Virus record (IMG/VR): IMGVR_UViG_3300048837_002337 | Location: 1-57,622 of that record | DNA: 57,622 nt | Reading direction: 5' to 3' (one strand) | Origin: a virus | Notes under the pieces: generated by a model | What the model was told of the DNA's origin: nothing | Seen by the model: the letters and a program-made list of their open reading frames with translations, nothing else | Database searches by the model: none | Shown: piece after piece, positions 1-6,997 of the stretch | How the letters are laid out: every line of letters starts with the position of its first letter | How positions within the stretch are numbered: position 1 is the stretch's first letter | Position numbers and translations under genes: made by a program

Positions 1-252
1 TCACTTGACCTTTCTGACCCTTCCAGCCTTGCGCAGGAGATCGAGCATGGGGTTGCTCTCGTTGAGCACTTTGTCGAGCGCTATTTCGGCCTTGGACGCG
101 AGATCGAGAATCGACGGTCGAGGCTGAGGCGTGTCGCCGACCTTCTCGCGAAGGTCATCTCTGACCTCATCGACGAAGTCCTCCCAGGCTTGAGAAATTC
201 CGCTCGCAAGATACCCGCGGTTCCGCCACGCCGTCCGCAGAAGTCTTTTCAT
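1..252 (-). CDS. Hypothetical 83-aa protein downstream of integrase
   Basis: An 83-residue reading frame begins with ATG at 252 and its TGA occupies the first three bases of the window. Its ATG overlaps the integrase stop as ATGA, so it is probably translated by coupling to the integrase. The product is charged and mostly helical in composition, with no motif, membrane segment or signal that I recognise. A longer open frame through the same stop runs to 1032, but its upstream part is arginine- and proline-rich and antiparallel-looking shadow of the integrase, so I used the short start. Function unknown. Confidence 0.55.
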   Translation of the reverse strand: MKRLLRTAWRNRGYLASGISQAWEDFVDEVRDDLREKVGDTPQPRPSILDLASKAEIALDKVLNESNPMLDLLRKAGRVRKVK

Positions 253-1367
253 CTGGTCTTCCTCTCCATCGCCTCGACGGCGCTCTTCTGGTGGTCGGGG
301 TGGTGGTGGGCATAGACGCCTTCGAGCGTGTCCATGGAGACGCCAAAGAAGCCGCAGGCGTCCCATTTGTCGGCGCCGCGCTGCATCGCCCAGGTGATCG
401 CGGTATGGCGCAGGCTGTGAGGCGTCACGCCGGACAGGTCGATGGGGCTTTCGGCCTTGGCGGCCAGATCCTCGGCGATCTGGATCATGTTCGCCCAGCC
501 CTTCTTGATGTCGCCGATCCGGTTGCCCTCGTAGCTTTCCACCACCCAGCGGCAGCCCTTGGCCTTCCAGCGCCGCACATGCGCGAGAAACTGGCGCGGC
601 AGGCGCGCCGTCGGCTGGCGCTTCTTGGTGCGGCGTGCCTCGCGGCCGGCTCGGTAGAGCATGCCCTGTTCGGTGTCGACCCAGCCGTGATGCAGGGCGG
701 GGTGGTCGATGGCGAGCCCAAGCGTCGCGGTCCTGCGGGTGCCGGTGTAGAGCCCGGCCAGGATGAACTTGGAGAGATGCCGCCCGTCGATGCGGAGGTG
801 CCGAGTCGCGCGCAGCATCCAGGCCGCTTCGGTGCGGGTGAGCCAGCGTTCCTTTGGCGCGGGTTTCTCGGGTAGCGTCACCTGCGGCGCGGAGGTCAGG
901 TATCCCTCCTTGACGCAGTAGTTGAGTGCCGCCTGAAGCGTGCCGAGTTCGCGCCGGACAGTGCCAAGCCCGATCGGTTCGCGCCGCCCGTCCCGGTAGA
1001 TGCGCTCGCGGCTCGCGACATAGCGGCGGCATGTCGCCCCCTTGACCTCGGCCACAGGCAGGACACCCCAGAAGACATCGAGCGCGTCGATGGCATATCC
1101 GATGCGGGCCGGATCGGCCACATGCGGGGCGTGGTTCTCGCCGTAGATCGACAAGGCCTGCCCCACGGTCATGTCTTGGGGCGCAGCGGGACCACCAGGC
1201 CGGGTTCGACCTGCGGAGATGTAGCGCGCGAGAGCGATTTCAGCTTCGCCGCGGTCGCGAGCGCCGGTCGCGATCTCGATCCCGCCGGCGTCGAGGATGA
1301 CCCAGACGGGGCTGCGCCCCTTTCGTTTGCGCTGGTAGAGCCTTGCACCTTTGGACGGACGCGACAT
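249..1367 (-). CDS. int: Tyrosine recombinase (phage integrase)
   Basis: This 372-residue protein has the layout of a lambda-type integrase: a basic N-terminal arm-type region (about 1-60), a core-binding helical domain (about 65-165) and a C-terminal catalytic domain. Catalytic residues visible are Arg211 in YTGTRR, a Lys at 248-249, the HxxR box His317-Ser-Leu-Arg320, and the nucleophile Tyr352 in GVYAHH. The usual second His/Trp before the tyrosine is not obvious (the region reads GFFGVS). It would recombine attP with attB. The gene is read toward the left edge behind the excisionase-like gene. No attachment site could be recognised beside it. Confidence 0.95.
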   Translation of the reverse strand: MSRPSKGARLYQRKRKGRSPVWVILDAGGIEIATGARDRGEAEIALARYISAGRTRPGGPAAPQDMTVGQALSIYGENHAPHVADPARIGYAIDALDVFWGVLPVAEVKGATCRRYVASRERIYRDGRREPIGLGTVRRELGTLQAALNYCVKEGYLTSAPQVTLPEKPAPKERWLTRTEAAWMLRATRHLRIDGRHLSKFILAGLYTGTRRTATLGLAIDHPALHHGWVDTEQGMLYRAGREARRTKKRQPTARLPRQFLAHVRRWKAKGCRWVVESYEGNRIGDIKKGWANMIQIAEDLAAKAESPIDLSGVTPHSLRHTAITWAMQRGADKWDACGFFGVSMDTLEGVYAHHHPDHQKSAVEAMERKTR

Positions 1368-1522
1368 GCTTCGATCAACTCCTCTAACTCGTCGGGGTTC
1401 AGGCGCCGGGAGCCGCCGATCTGGATGATGAAGCCTTTTTCCTCGGCGGCTCGTTCCAGCGCCCGTTTCGGCACCTCAAGGTGCCGCGCCGCCTGCTCGA
1501 TTGTCCAGAGTCTAGTCGTCAT
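1169..1522 (-). CDS. Excisionase-like helix-turn-helix protein
   Basis: The 117-residue product starts with a MerR/excisionase-like helix-turn-helix (about residues 4-50: TIEQAARHLEVPKRALERA, then a wing-like segment with GGSRRLNP) followed by a Ser/Pro/Ala-rich tail. It sits directly upstream of the integrase, the usual place for a recombination directionality factor. I chose ATG 1522 because it overlaps the stop of the preceding gene; an upstream ATG at 1585 is possible. Its 3' 199 bases overlap the integrase gene out of frame, so the tail is encoded in the integrase N-terminal region. The excisionase role is inferred from fold and position. Confidence 0.7.
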   Translation of the reverse strand: MTTRLWTIEQAARHLEVPKRALERAAEEKGFIIQIGGSRRLNPDELEELIEACRVRPKVQGSTSANERGAAPSGSSSTPAGSRSRPALATAAKLKSLSRATSPQVEPGLVVPLRPKT

Positions 1523-1790
1523 CGGAAAGGGCCTTCCAGTGTCTGCAAGCCGGCGACCGCGCCCGGATGTCTGTCGCACCTCCACCTGTCCAGACGCGCT
1601 GCATGAGGCCGCACTTCAGGTAGGTCTTCGACATCCTCTTGCGACGAAGATGGTCACAAGAACCGCAAGTCTCACCTTCAGGGCCAGACCCGGGCGGGGC
1701 TGCATAGCCCTGCGGTTCAGTGCCGCGCCGCCTTCTCAGCAGCATCCGCGCTTCTTCCTCGGTGACTTCGTTGCCGAACCTGTCGCGCAT
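1512..1790 (-). CDS. Conserved small phage protein with Cys motif
   Basis: A 92-residue protein. It carries CGSCDHL at about 42-48 and KCGL at about 59-62, a spacing compatible with one metal site, followed by WTGG and a late Cys/His-free acidic tail. Proteins with this GETCGSC...YLKCGL...WTGG...DIRA pattern are, from memory, recurrent in alphaproteobacterial phages without an assigned function. The stop overlaps the start of the excisionase-like gene. A putative Zn-binding protein is as far as the sequence goes. Confidence 0.75.
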   Translation of the reverse strand: MRDRFGNEVTEEEARMLLRRRRGTEPQGYAAPPGSGPEGETCGSCDHLRRKRMSKTYLKCGLMQRVWTGGGATDIRARSPACRHWKALSDDD

Positions 1791-1817
1791 GGTCAGCGTC
1801 CCTAGTGCCGGCTCATC

Positions 1818-2087
1818 TCAGTTAACTCCGCAGCCGGAGTCGTCGTGCGGCTCTTCGCGGGTGCCATCCCTGAACTGCACGAGCGAGTCGATCATGCGGT
1901 TCAGACAGTCCTCGCAGATGCACCCCTCGCTGATGGTGTTGTTGATGAAATCGCCGTTCACGACCACGACCACGGACTTCACGGAATGGCCATTGCGGGC
2001 GGCCGCTTCCCTGATCTTTTCATCGAGAACCATGGCGGCCTTTACGACGTCCGGTTCCTGAAGTACGAACTTATGCCTGATCTTCAT
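1818..2087 (-). CDS. Hypothetical 89-aa protein with CxCxxC motif
   Basis: An 89-residue frame preceded by a good ribosome binding site (AAAGGAGACACC before the ATG). The middle is hydrophobic (KSVVVVVNGDF) and a CICEDC motif follows at about 56-61, suggestive of a small metal or redox site. It is the third gene of the leftward early operon. I do not recognise a family. Confidence 0.65.
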   Translation of the reverse strand: MKIRHKFVLQEPDVVKAAMVLDEKIREAAARNGHSVKSVVVVVNGDFINNTISEGCICEDCLNRMIDSLVQFRDGTREEPHDDSGCGVN

Positions 2088-2118
2088 GCTGGTGTCTCCT
2101 TTCAGGGTTTCGGCAGGA

Positions 2119-2373
2119 TCATGCCGCCCCTGCCTCGTTGGCTTCCTCTTCCGGCTGCGCCTTGCGTTTCGGCTGGCGCGCCTCGATCAGCGTCCAGAGC
2201 CGTTCGAGGCGGTCGTCGTCCAGCTTCAGGAGGAACATGAACGGGTCGCGGTTCAGCCGTTCCCAGCAGGAGCCGCCGACCTGTCCCGGCTTCAGCACGC
2301 CCGCCTCTTCGAGGACGTGCTTGTCGAGGTTCATGAGGATGCGGCAGGCGTTGACGAACTCGTGCGCGGTCAT
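2119..2373 (-). CDS. Hypothetical 84-aa protein
   Basis: The start at 2373 overlaps the stop of the exonuclease gene as ATGA, so the two are translationally coupled. The upstream in-frame extension is arginine/proline-rich shadow and was discarded. The product is helical with a C-terminal run rich in Gln, Lys and Glu, and has no recognisable motif. Its location behind the exonuclease and RecT suggests a recombination-operon accessory, by position only. Confidence 0.65.
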   Translation of the reverse strand: MTAHEFVNACRILMNLDKHVLEEAGVLKPGQVGGSCWERLNRDPFMFLLKLDDDRLERLWTLIEARQPKRKAQPEEEANEAGAA

Positions 2374-3194
2374 TCTGCGGCCTCCTGGGCGGCCTTGACG
2401 GGCGGGGTCTTGGCGTAATGCACCTTCGCCTCCGGCAGGCGGCCGTCGCGGATCAGGCGGGCGAGAATCTGGCGCGCAGCCTGGGCGTCTGCCATGGCCT
2501 CGTGCGCCTCGTCGAGCGGGATGCCGAAGTAGTCGCAAGCGACCTTCAGCTTCACGAAGCCGCCCCGCAGTTCAAGCCCCTCGTCCTTGTAGGGCTTCAG
2601 CGCCCGCATGACGCAGACGTTGGGCGTCTCCTCGAAGAGGTCGGGGCGCCCGGCGCGGCGCAGTTCAGCCCGCATCATCTTGGCGTCATGCTGGGCGTTG
2701 AAGCCGATCACGATCAGCCCGCCCTTGATATGGGCCTCGTACTCGTCGAGCACGGTCAGGACCGGCACGCCGTTCGCATCGAGGATGTCGGTCGAGAGCC
2801 CGTTGATCGCCTGCGCCTCGGGCGGCATGGTCCAGCCGTCGGGCTTGACCAGGTGGCGCACCGCCTCGATCTCCTCTCCGGCCGCGTCGCAGATGATGAA
2901 GGCGACGGCGGCGAGCCGCGGCTGGGACGGATCGTCGGCGGGCTTCTTGAAGTCGAAGAGGCCGGTCGTCTCGGTGTCGAGGACGAGGAAGGTCGGGGTC
3001 ATCGGGTCGATCCTTTCGTTGTGGGCCAGCCAGGCTGGCAGGGTGACGGTGACGGGATCGCCGCGCTGCGCGCCCGCGTCGAAGGCGATCAGGCGGCGCG
3101 GCAGTTCGCATTCCCGGCCGGAGGGCCGGGCGAAGGTGGCGGTTCTCTCGAACACGCCACCCATGCGCAGCCGGGCCTTAACCAGCCGCGGCAT
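2370..3194 (-). CDS. DnaQ-like DEDDh 3'-5' exonuclease with N-terminal extension
   Basis: Residues 65-274 form a DEDDh exonuclease: Exo I is LDTETTG (Asp73, Glu75), Exo II is FNAQHD (Asn166-Asp170), and Exo III is His231-x4-Asp236. Such enzymes partner phage recombination or repair systems, and the gene follows recT. Residues 1-64 look like a separate small phage protein fused in frame (Glu-Leu-Pro-Arg-Arg and Val-Thr-Leu-Pro-Ala-Trp elements). ATG 3194 overlaps the recT end, while an internal ATG at 3002 has its own AAAGGA site 8-9 bases upstream. Both a 274-aa fusion and a 210-aa exonuclease may therefore be made. Confidence 0.85.
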   Translation of the reverse strand: MPRLVKARLRMGGVFERTATFARPSGRECELPRRLIAFDAGAQRGDPVTVTLPAWLAHNERIDPMTPTFLVLDTETTGLFDFKKPADDPSQPRLAAVAFIICDAAGEEIEAVRHLVKPDGWTMPPEAQAINGLSTDILDANGVPVLTVLDEYEAHIKGGLIVIGFNAQHDAKMMRAELRRAGRPDLFEETPNVCVMRALKPYKDEGLELRGGFVKLKVACDYFGIPLDEAHEAMADAQAARQILARLIRDGRLPEAKVHYAKTPPVKAAQEAAE

Positions 3195-4350
3195 GGCCGG
3201 CGTTCTCGGCGGTGCGCGCCTGTTCGATCAGGAGCATGATCCGGTCGTAGAGGTCGGGCGCGTTCATCTTCAGTTGGTCGAGGTTTCCGGCGGTGTCGTG
3301 GTAGGTTTCGACAGCGTCGGCCATGCCGGTTTCTTCGAGATCCTTGGCGATGGCCATGAACAGGTCGCGCATCGGATCGCCGGCCGGTTCCGCCTCGTCC
3401 TCATCCTGCGTCGCGATGTCGGGGTCGGCCTGCTTCGGCTTCTCCTCGGCCTCGGCCTTGCTCTCCTGCGGCCTGGGCGCGGGCTTCTTCTCCTCGCGCG
3501 GCATCTGCGCGGGCTTCGGCTTGTCCTCGATCTGCGCGGCGCGCTTGTCGTCCTGCGTCTCGGCCTCGTCGACCTCGCCCTCGATGACCATGCCGTCATC
3601 GGGATTGAGGGCATAGGCGGCGTAGTCGACCGGCGTGTCGTCGGTGTCCATCGCCTCCATGAACTCGATCGACAGCGGCATCTCGCCCCGGTTCGCCAGC
3701 GCGCGGACGGCGGTCTTCGCCCACATGCGATCCTCATGGGTCGACCACGGGCTTTCGGCGGTCTTGTTGAACTTCTTCGCGGTGCGCCAGCCCTGCGAGA
3801 GGTCGCGGACCTTCAGGACTTCATCGGCTGGCAGGAAGACGAAGGCCTGCCCGTCCTTCAGGGTGACATGGCAATAGGCGCCCAGCTTGGTGCCCTTGCG
3901 CGGCCCCGGCTTGTGGCGCAGGTGCATGTTGGAGCCGTATTCGTAACTCCACAGTTCATCGTCGGAATAGACGACGTCGGCGTGCAGGCTGACCACCTGA
4001 CCGGAGCGGCGGGCCAGATCGGCGAAGCCCTTGTAGCCGATGATCAGTTGCACCTCGGTGATGCCCTTGCGGTTGTTCTTGAAGGGGATCAGGTAGGCGT
4101 GACCCAGGGGCGTGTTGGGTTCGAGGCCGAGGGCGGCGCAGTTCATCAGCGCGCCCAGCATCGACAGCGGCTGCACCTCCTGCAGCGAGGGCGTGGTGCG
4201 GATCGCATTGGCGACGACGCGCATCATGCGCTCGGGGTTCATGTGCCGCGCCGCGACGGCGGCAAGCTGGGTGCGGGCGTTCTCGTTGACGAGAAGTTCG
4301 CGGACGTCCTTGACCTGGCGCACCGGCGCCTTGCTCAACATGGTGCTCAT
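3178..4350 (-). CDS. recT: RecT-family single-strand annealing protein
   Basis: This 390-residue protein carries the RecT core in about residues 20-235 (CAALGLEPNTPLGHAYLIPF, then QLIIGYKGFADLARRSG), followed by a long acidic Glu/Lys/Pro-rich linker and a small helical C-terminal domain. RecT proteins anneal single strands and promote strand exchange during phage recombination or genome circularisation. The usual partner exonuclease RecE is not obvious; the DEDDh protein next to it is of another family. ATG 4350 overlaps the stop of the upstream gene as ATGA. Confidence 0.93.
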   Translation of the reverse strand: MSTMLSKAPVRQVKDVRELLVNENARTQLAAVAARHMNPERMMRVVANAIRTTPSLQEVQPLSMLGALMNCAALGLEPNTPLGHAYLIPFKNNRKGITEVQLIIGYKGFADLARRSGQVVSLHADVVYSDDELWSYEYGSNMHLRHKPGPRKGTKLGAYCHVTLKDGQAFVFLPADEVLKVRDLSQGWRTAKKFNKTAESPWSTHEDRMWAKTAVRALANRGEMPLSIEFMEAMDTDDTPVDYAAYALNPDDGMVIEGEVDEAETQDDKRAAQIEDKPKPAQMPREEKKPAPRPQESKAEAEEKPKQADPDIATQDEDEAEPAGDPMRDLFMAIAKDLEETGMADAVETYHDTAGNLDQLKMNAPDLYDRIMLLIEQARTAENAGHAAAG

Positions 4351-5126
4351 CTGGAAACCTGTCTGGTGATGGTGGTGGTGCCGGGGATGGCCTTGCCGTC
4401 AAAATCCTTCGCGCGGACATGGGCGTTGGCGAGGCGCTGCAGCACGTCGCGCACCGCTGGCGCCTCGCGGAAGAACATGAAGACATGGGCGAGGTTGTCG
4501 ATCTGCGCCTCGCGCACCTCGACCAGGGCCACGGTGCGACCGCCACCCGAAGCGGAAGCGACGCCGACCGCGACCGGGCGCCCGGCGCGGGCGGATTCCT
4601 TCGCCGCTTCCTTGGCCAGCCGCTCGGCCTCGACCTCGCCGGCGATGTCGTTGCGCGCCGCCGCCTGCGCGGCCAGCCGCTCGGCCTCCTGGCGCTTGGC
4701 CTCGGCCTCTTCCCGCTCGCGCCGCGCCTTCTCCTCGGCCTCGCGCTTCTTGCGTATCTGCCAGGGATTGAGGAGTGCGAGCGCCTTGGTGATCGAGGCC
4801 TCAAGGATGTCTCTCGGGCGCCCGGCGGCGGTCTGCACCGCCTTCGCTGCCTCGTCGTGCGGGCGCTTGGCCTCGACGCGCCACGCCTCGACACCCTTCA
4901 ACTGCTTGCGCGCGCCGGCGATGTAGTCGGCCAGGTACTCGGCCTGCGCCTCGGAGGTGATCTCCTTGAGGTCCAGCCATTCGCCGCCGGCGTCAGCGAA
5001 GGCCTGCGCCGACTGGATCAGCGCGGCCAGTTGGTCGGGATCGTAGGGGGGCGGGCGGTTGTGGCCGACGGGGGCGGGCGCGTCCTCGCGCGGCTTGATG
5101 TCGGACGGCTTCACGGGGCTGTTCAT
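4347..5126 (-). CDS. Coiled-coil phage protein of recT operon
   Basis: A 259-residue protein with a helical N-terminal half, a long charged coiled coil (about 120-185, repeated KREAEEKARREREEAE-type heptads) and a short C-terminal domain with RTVALVEV. It overlaps recT by ATGA and the next gene upstream also by ATGA. Similar coiled-coil proteins often precede recT in phages, and a role in DNA recombination or nuclease control is inferred from position only. Confidence 0.75.
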   Translation of the reverse strand: MNSPVKPSDIKPREDAPAPVGHNRPPPYDPDQLAALIQSAQAFADAGGEWLDLKEITSEAQAEYLADYIAGARKQLKGVEAWRVEAKRPHDEAAKAVQTAAGRPRDILEASITKALALLNPWQIRKKREAEEKARREREEAEAKRQEAERLAAQAAARNDIAGEVEAERLAKEAAKESARAGRPVAVGVASASGGGRTVALVEVREAQIDNLAHVFMFFREAPAVRDVLQRLANAHVRAKDFDGKAIPGTTTITRQVSR

Positions 5127-5446
5127 TCATCCTCTCCGATTTCCGAAAAATCCTCGTCATGCTCGATCTGCGCGCGCTCGCGGTATTCCAGAGGTCGCGC
5201 CGGGCGCGGGTCGCGGGCGGCGTAGTGATCCCTGGCAACCTCCTCAGACACGGGGCGCAGGGCGTAGATCGACGATGCGCCGTAGTATTCGGTGGCGTAT
5301 CTGTCGCCATCGGTCGGGATGTCGATCCGCAGCATCAGACCGCCGGCGACCTCCTCTTCCCGCGCGAGGCCGATCCGTTGGCGGTGGCCCATCAGTTCCA
5401 GCAGCACCCAGCCGAAGTCGCGCGGGGATTTGGCTTCTGTCGTCAT
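5123..5446 (-). CDS. Hypothetical 107-aa protein
   Basis: The chosen ATG 5446 begins MTTEAKSPRDFGWVLLEL; the upstream in-frame stretch is arginine-rich shadow. The C-terminal end is strongly acidic. The gene overlaps its downstream neighbour by ATGA. No domain or function is recognised. Confidence 0.65.
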   Translation of the reverse strand: MTTEAKSPRDFGWVLLELMGHRQRIGLAREEEVAGGLMLRIDIPTDGDRYATEYYGASSIYALRPVSEEVARDHYAARDPRPARPLEYRERAQIEHDEDFSEIGEDE

Positions 5447-5448
5447 GT

Positions 5449-5835
5449 TCACATCCTCGGTGGGCGTTGCGGGGTCTTGGCGAGATCGACCGCAACCATG
5501 GTCGCGGCCATCACGTCGTCGGTTTCGGCGCGCCGGCAGAGCGCCAGGAAGTCGGTGCGGGCGATCGGGTTGAGCCTGATCCAGATCGGCGCGGCGTCGA
5601 TCTCGCGGCCCTCGATCCGGGCCACCCAGCGCTCGTCCTCGGTCAGTTCGCCCGTCTCCGGGTCTACGACCTGGCGGCACACGATCTCGACCGCCACCCA
5701 GGGCCCGCCCTTGACGTGCCGCATGCGATACCATCCCGCCTGCGGAATGCCGTCATGGCGCTCCGGCTCGCGCCCGGCGAGCGCATCGGCGTGCCACTGG
5801 TAGATTTGCCGGACGGTCGAGGGCTGGCGGATCAT
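5449..5835 (-). CDS. Hypothetical 128-aa protein
   Basis: A 128-residue protein with several Trp residues and a YRMRH...GGPWVAVEI segment, then a WVARIEG...IDAAPIWIRL segment, probably a compact beta-rich fold. ATG 5835 overlaps the stop of the next upstream gene. The longer frame to 6192 is a shadow of two other genes. No family recognised. Confidence 0.65.
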   Translation of the reverse strand: MIRQPSTVRQIYQWHADALAGREPERHDGIPQAGWYRMRHVKGGPWVAVEIVCRQVVDPETGELTEDERWVARIEGREIDAAPIWIRLNPIARTDFLALCRRAETDDVMAATMVAVDLAKTPQRPPRM

Positions 5836-6032
5836 GGCGCGCGCCTCACCGCATAGTGCAGGCGTCCAGCGCGGGTGAACTGGCGCAGCGATGCCAGCGA
5901 CCAGTTCACCGCCCAGGACGGGGGCATCAAGCGGTCGTTGAAGTAGACCCAGCCGTCGTTGAGGATGTGGATCGAGGCAGCGGCCACGGTCGTGATCGCC
6001 TCGCCCTTCTCGAACTGCTTCTCGTTCACCAT
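5832..6032 (-). CDS. Hypothetical 66-aa protein
   Basis: A short protein with several aromatic residues in its middle (WVYFNDRLMPPSW). It is linked by overlapping start and stop codons with both neighbours in the leftward operon, which is the main support for it being real. Function unknown. Confidence 0.55.
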   Translation of the reverse strand: MVNEKQFEKGEAITTVAAASIHILNDGWVYFNDRLMPPSWAVNWSLASLRQFTRAGRLHYAVRRAP

Positions 6033-6247
6033 TTCCCGCGCCCTTCCTCGATCTGGTGGATGGTGATCGCGAGATTGCGGGCGCTCTTCTGCAGCGTGGC
6101 GCCCAGCGCCAGCAGGATGAAGAGCGCGACGGAGCCGCCGGCGAGGCCCTTGATGATCGCGACCCATGTGGCGCGCACGGCGTCGTCGACACGCTGCGCC
6201 CGGCGAAGCCGCTTCATCGCGTCCTGCATCTCGGAAGTCGTGGCCAT
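6026..6247 (-). CDS. Small membrane protein, one TM segment
   Basis: A 73-residue protein with a basic N-terminal half and one hydrophobic segment at about 30-53 (GLAGGSVALFILLALGAT), followed by a short polar tail. It is predicted to sit in the inner membrane. Early-operon small membrane proteins of temperate phages are often exclusion or lysis regulators, but nothing specific is visible here. Confidence 0.6.
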   Translation of the reverse strand: MATTSEMQDAMKRLRRAQRVDDAVRATWVAIIKGLAGGSVALFILLALGATLQKSARNLAITIHQIEEGRGKW

Positions 6248-6249
6248 GG

Positions 6250-6498
6250 TCACACCTTCAGCATCTTGAGGAGTTCGCGCGCCGTGACGTGGTCCTCGGC
6301 GCGGGCGGAATAGGACAGCAGCGTGCGGCAGGCCTCGGCCAGGGCGGCGTCGGAATGCCCGGCCGGGCTCGCGATGCGGCAGCGCGCCGCATCGAGATCG
6401 CAGCCCCCGGCGGGGAATGGTCCATGGGAGGGGTGGCCGCCGGGGGCCTCGCCTGGCCGGAGCAGATCGGCCGTCGCGATGGTGTTGGGATGGGTCAT
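6250..6498 (-). CDS. Hypothetical 82-aa protein, first gene of leftward operon
   Basis: ATG 6498 is preceded by TTGGAGGCAGAC, a clear ribosome binding site, so I prefer it to an in-frame ATG at 6537. It is the first gene behind the leftward promoter. The C-terminal half is helical (ACRTLLSYSARAEDHVTAREL). No recognised family. Confidence 0.6.
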   Translation of the reverse strand: MTHPNTIATADLLRPGEAPGGHPSHGPFPAGGCDLDAARCRIASPAGHSDAALAEACRTLLSYSARAEDHVTARELLKMLKV

Positions 6499-6521
6499 GT
6501 CTGCCTCCAAGTGTCGCGAAG

Positions 6522-6550
6522 ATAATGCACAAGGCATAGAGACAAGTCAA
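6522..6550 (-). promoter_or_regulatory. Leftward early promoter (PL-like)
   Basis: On the minus strand TTGACT (6550-6545) and CATTAT (6527-6522) are separated by 17 bases, a good sigma-70 arrangement facing the integrase-recT operon. Two 17-bp operators overlap it, one covering the -10 and one the -35, as expected for repressor control. Confidence 0.7.
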
Positions 6551-6582
6551 TACGAAACGCATAGACAATACAGATGGCATAG
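6523..6582. promoter_or_regulatory. Left operator cluster: three 17-bp repressor sites
   Basis: Three 17-bp sites each end in GCATAG: 6523-6539 (TAATGC-n5-GCATAG), 6548-6564 (CAATAC-n5-GCATAG) and 6566-6582 (CAATAC-n5-GCATAG). The same element occurs twice in inverse orientation at the repressor/cro boundary (7664-7699). Each is an imperfect dyad, size and number matching lambda-type OL sites. Binding by the repressor encoded at 6994-7641 is inferred. Confidence 0.75.
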
Positions 6583-6596
6583 ATTGAGGGAATCAG

Positions 6597-6625
6597 TTGA
6601 AGAGGCTCGTTTTCTTTCAAATGAT
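6597..6625 (+). promoter_or_regulatory. Candidate promoter of the lipoprotein gene
   Basis: TTGAAG (6597-6602), a 17-base spacer and AATGAT (6620-6625) give a 4/6 plus 4/6 match to sigma-70. It lies just outside the left operators and points at the lipoprotein gene. It could therefore be active in a lysogen. This is a moderate match only. Confidence 0.4.
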
Positions 6626-6678
6626 TGGCGGCAGTTCGGGCGCGATGGTCGCGCCGTGGTTTTGATCAGGAGTTCACG

Positions 6679-6987
6679 ATGAAGTATTTGGGGCTGCCGC
6701 TGCTGGCCGTAACCGTCGTCGCCTCGTGCACCTATGCCAATGTATCCTCGACGCCCGTTCTACTGCCTGACGGATCGACCGCGTACCGCTACACCGGTCG
6801 AGCCAACTACATTCACCAGCAGGCCGAGGCGGATCAGGTCATGGCTCAGACCTGTGCGGCGCAAGGCAAGACGCCGGTGATCGTGGCTCAGGATACAGCC
6901 ACAATCGGGGCGGGCGCCGTGTTCGGAAATGGCGTTGCGGCGCTGGGCGCCAACAGGCAGCAGGAAATCCTCTTCAGGTGTATCTGA
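6679..6987 (+). CDS. Small outer-membrane-type lipoprotein (candidate lysogenic conversion gene)
   Basis: The 102-residue product has a lipoprotein signal: basic start, hydrophobic core and a VVAS-Cys17 lipobox. The mature part holds a glycine/alanine-rich segment near 76-93 and two more cysteines. ATG 6679 follows CAGGAG at a good distance; the upstream extension to 6625 lacks a site. The gene is transcribed against the repressor and the leftward operon and has its own candidate promoter, the layout of a moron expressed from a prophage. Phage lipoproteins in such places often block superinfection at the envelope; that role is inferred. Confidence 0.8.
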   Translation: MKYLGLPLLAVTVVASCTYANVSSTPVLLPDGSTAYRYTGRANYIHQQAEADQVMAQTCAAQGKTPVIVAQDTATIGAGAVFGNGVAALGANRQQEILFRCI

Positions 6988-6997
6988 CGACCGTCAG
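6984..6997. other. 14-bp palindrome spanning two convergent stop codons
   Basis: CTGACG-AC-CGTCAG contains the stop of the lipoprotein gene on one strand and the stop of the repressor gene on the other. It may be a weak bidirectional hairpin, but no T-run follows, so termination is uncertain. Confidence 0.4.

Noticed and set aside
1-250. Attachment site or tRNA next to the integrase
   Set aside because: No tRNA-like clover leaf or direct repeat of the other window end could be seen by eye.
2608-4926. Open plus-strand frame of 772 codons over the exonuclease, recT and coiled-coil genes
   Set aside because: The minus strand holds clear exonuclease and RecT motifs; the plus frame has none and lacks a ribosome binding site.
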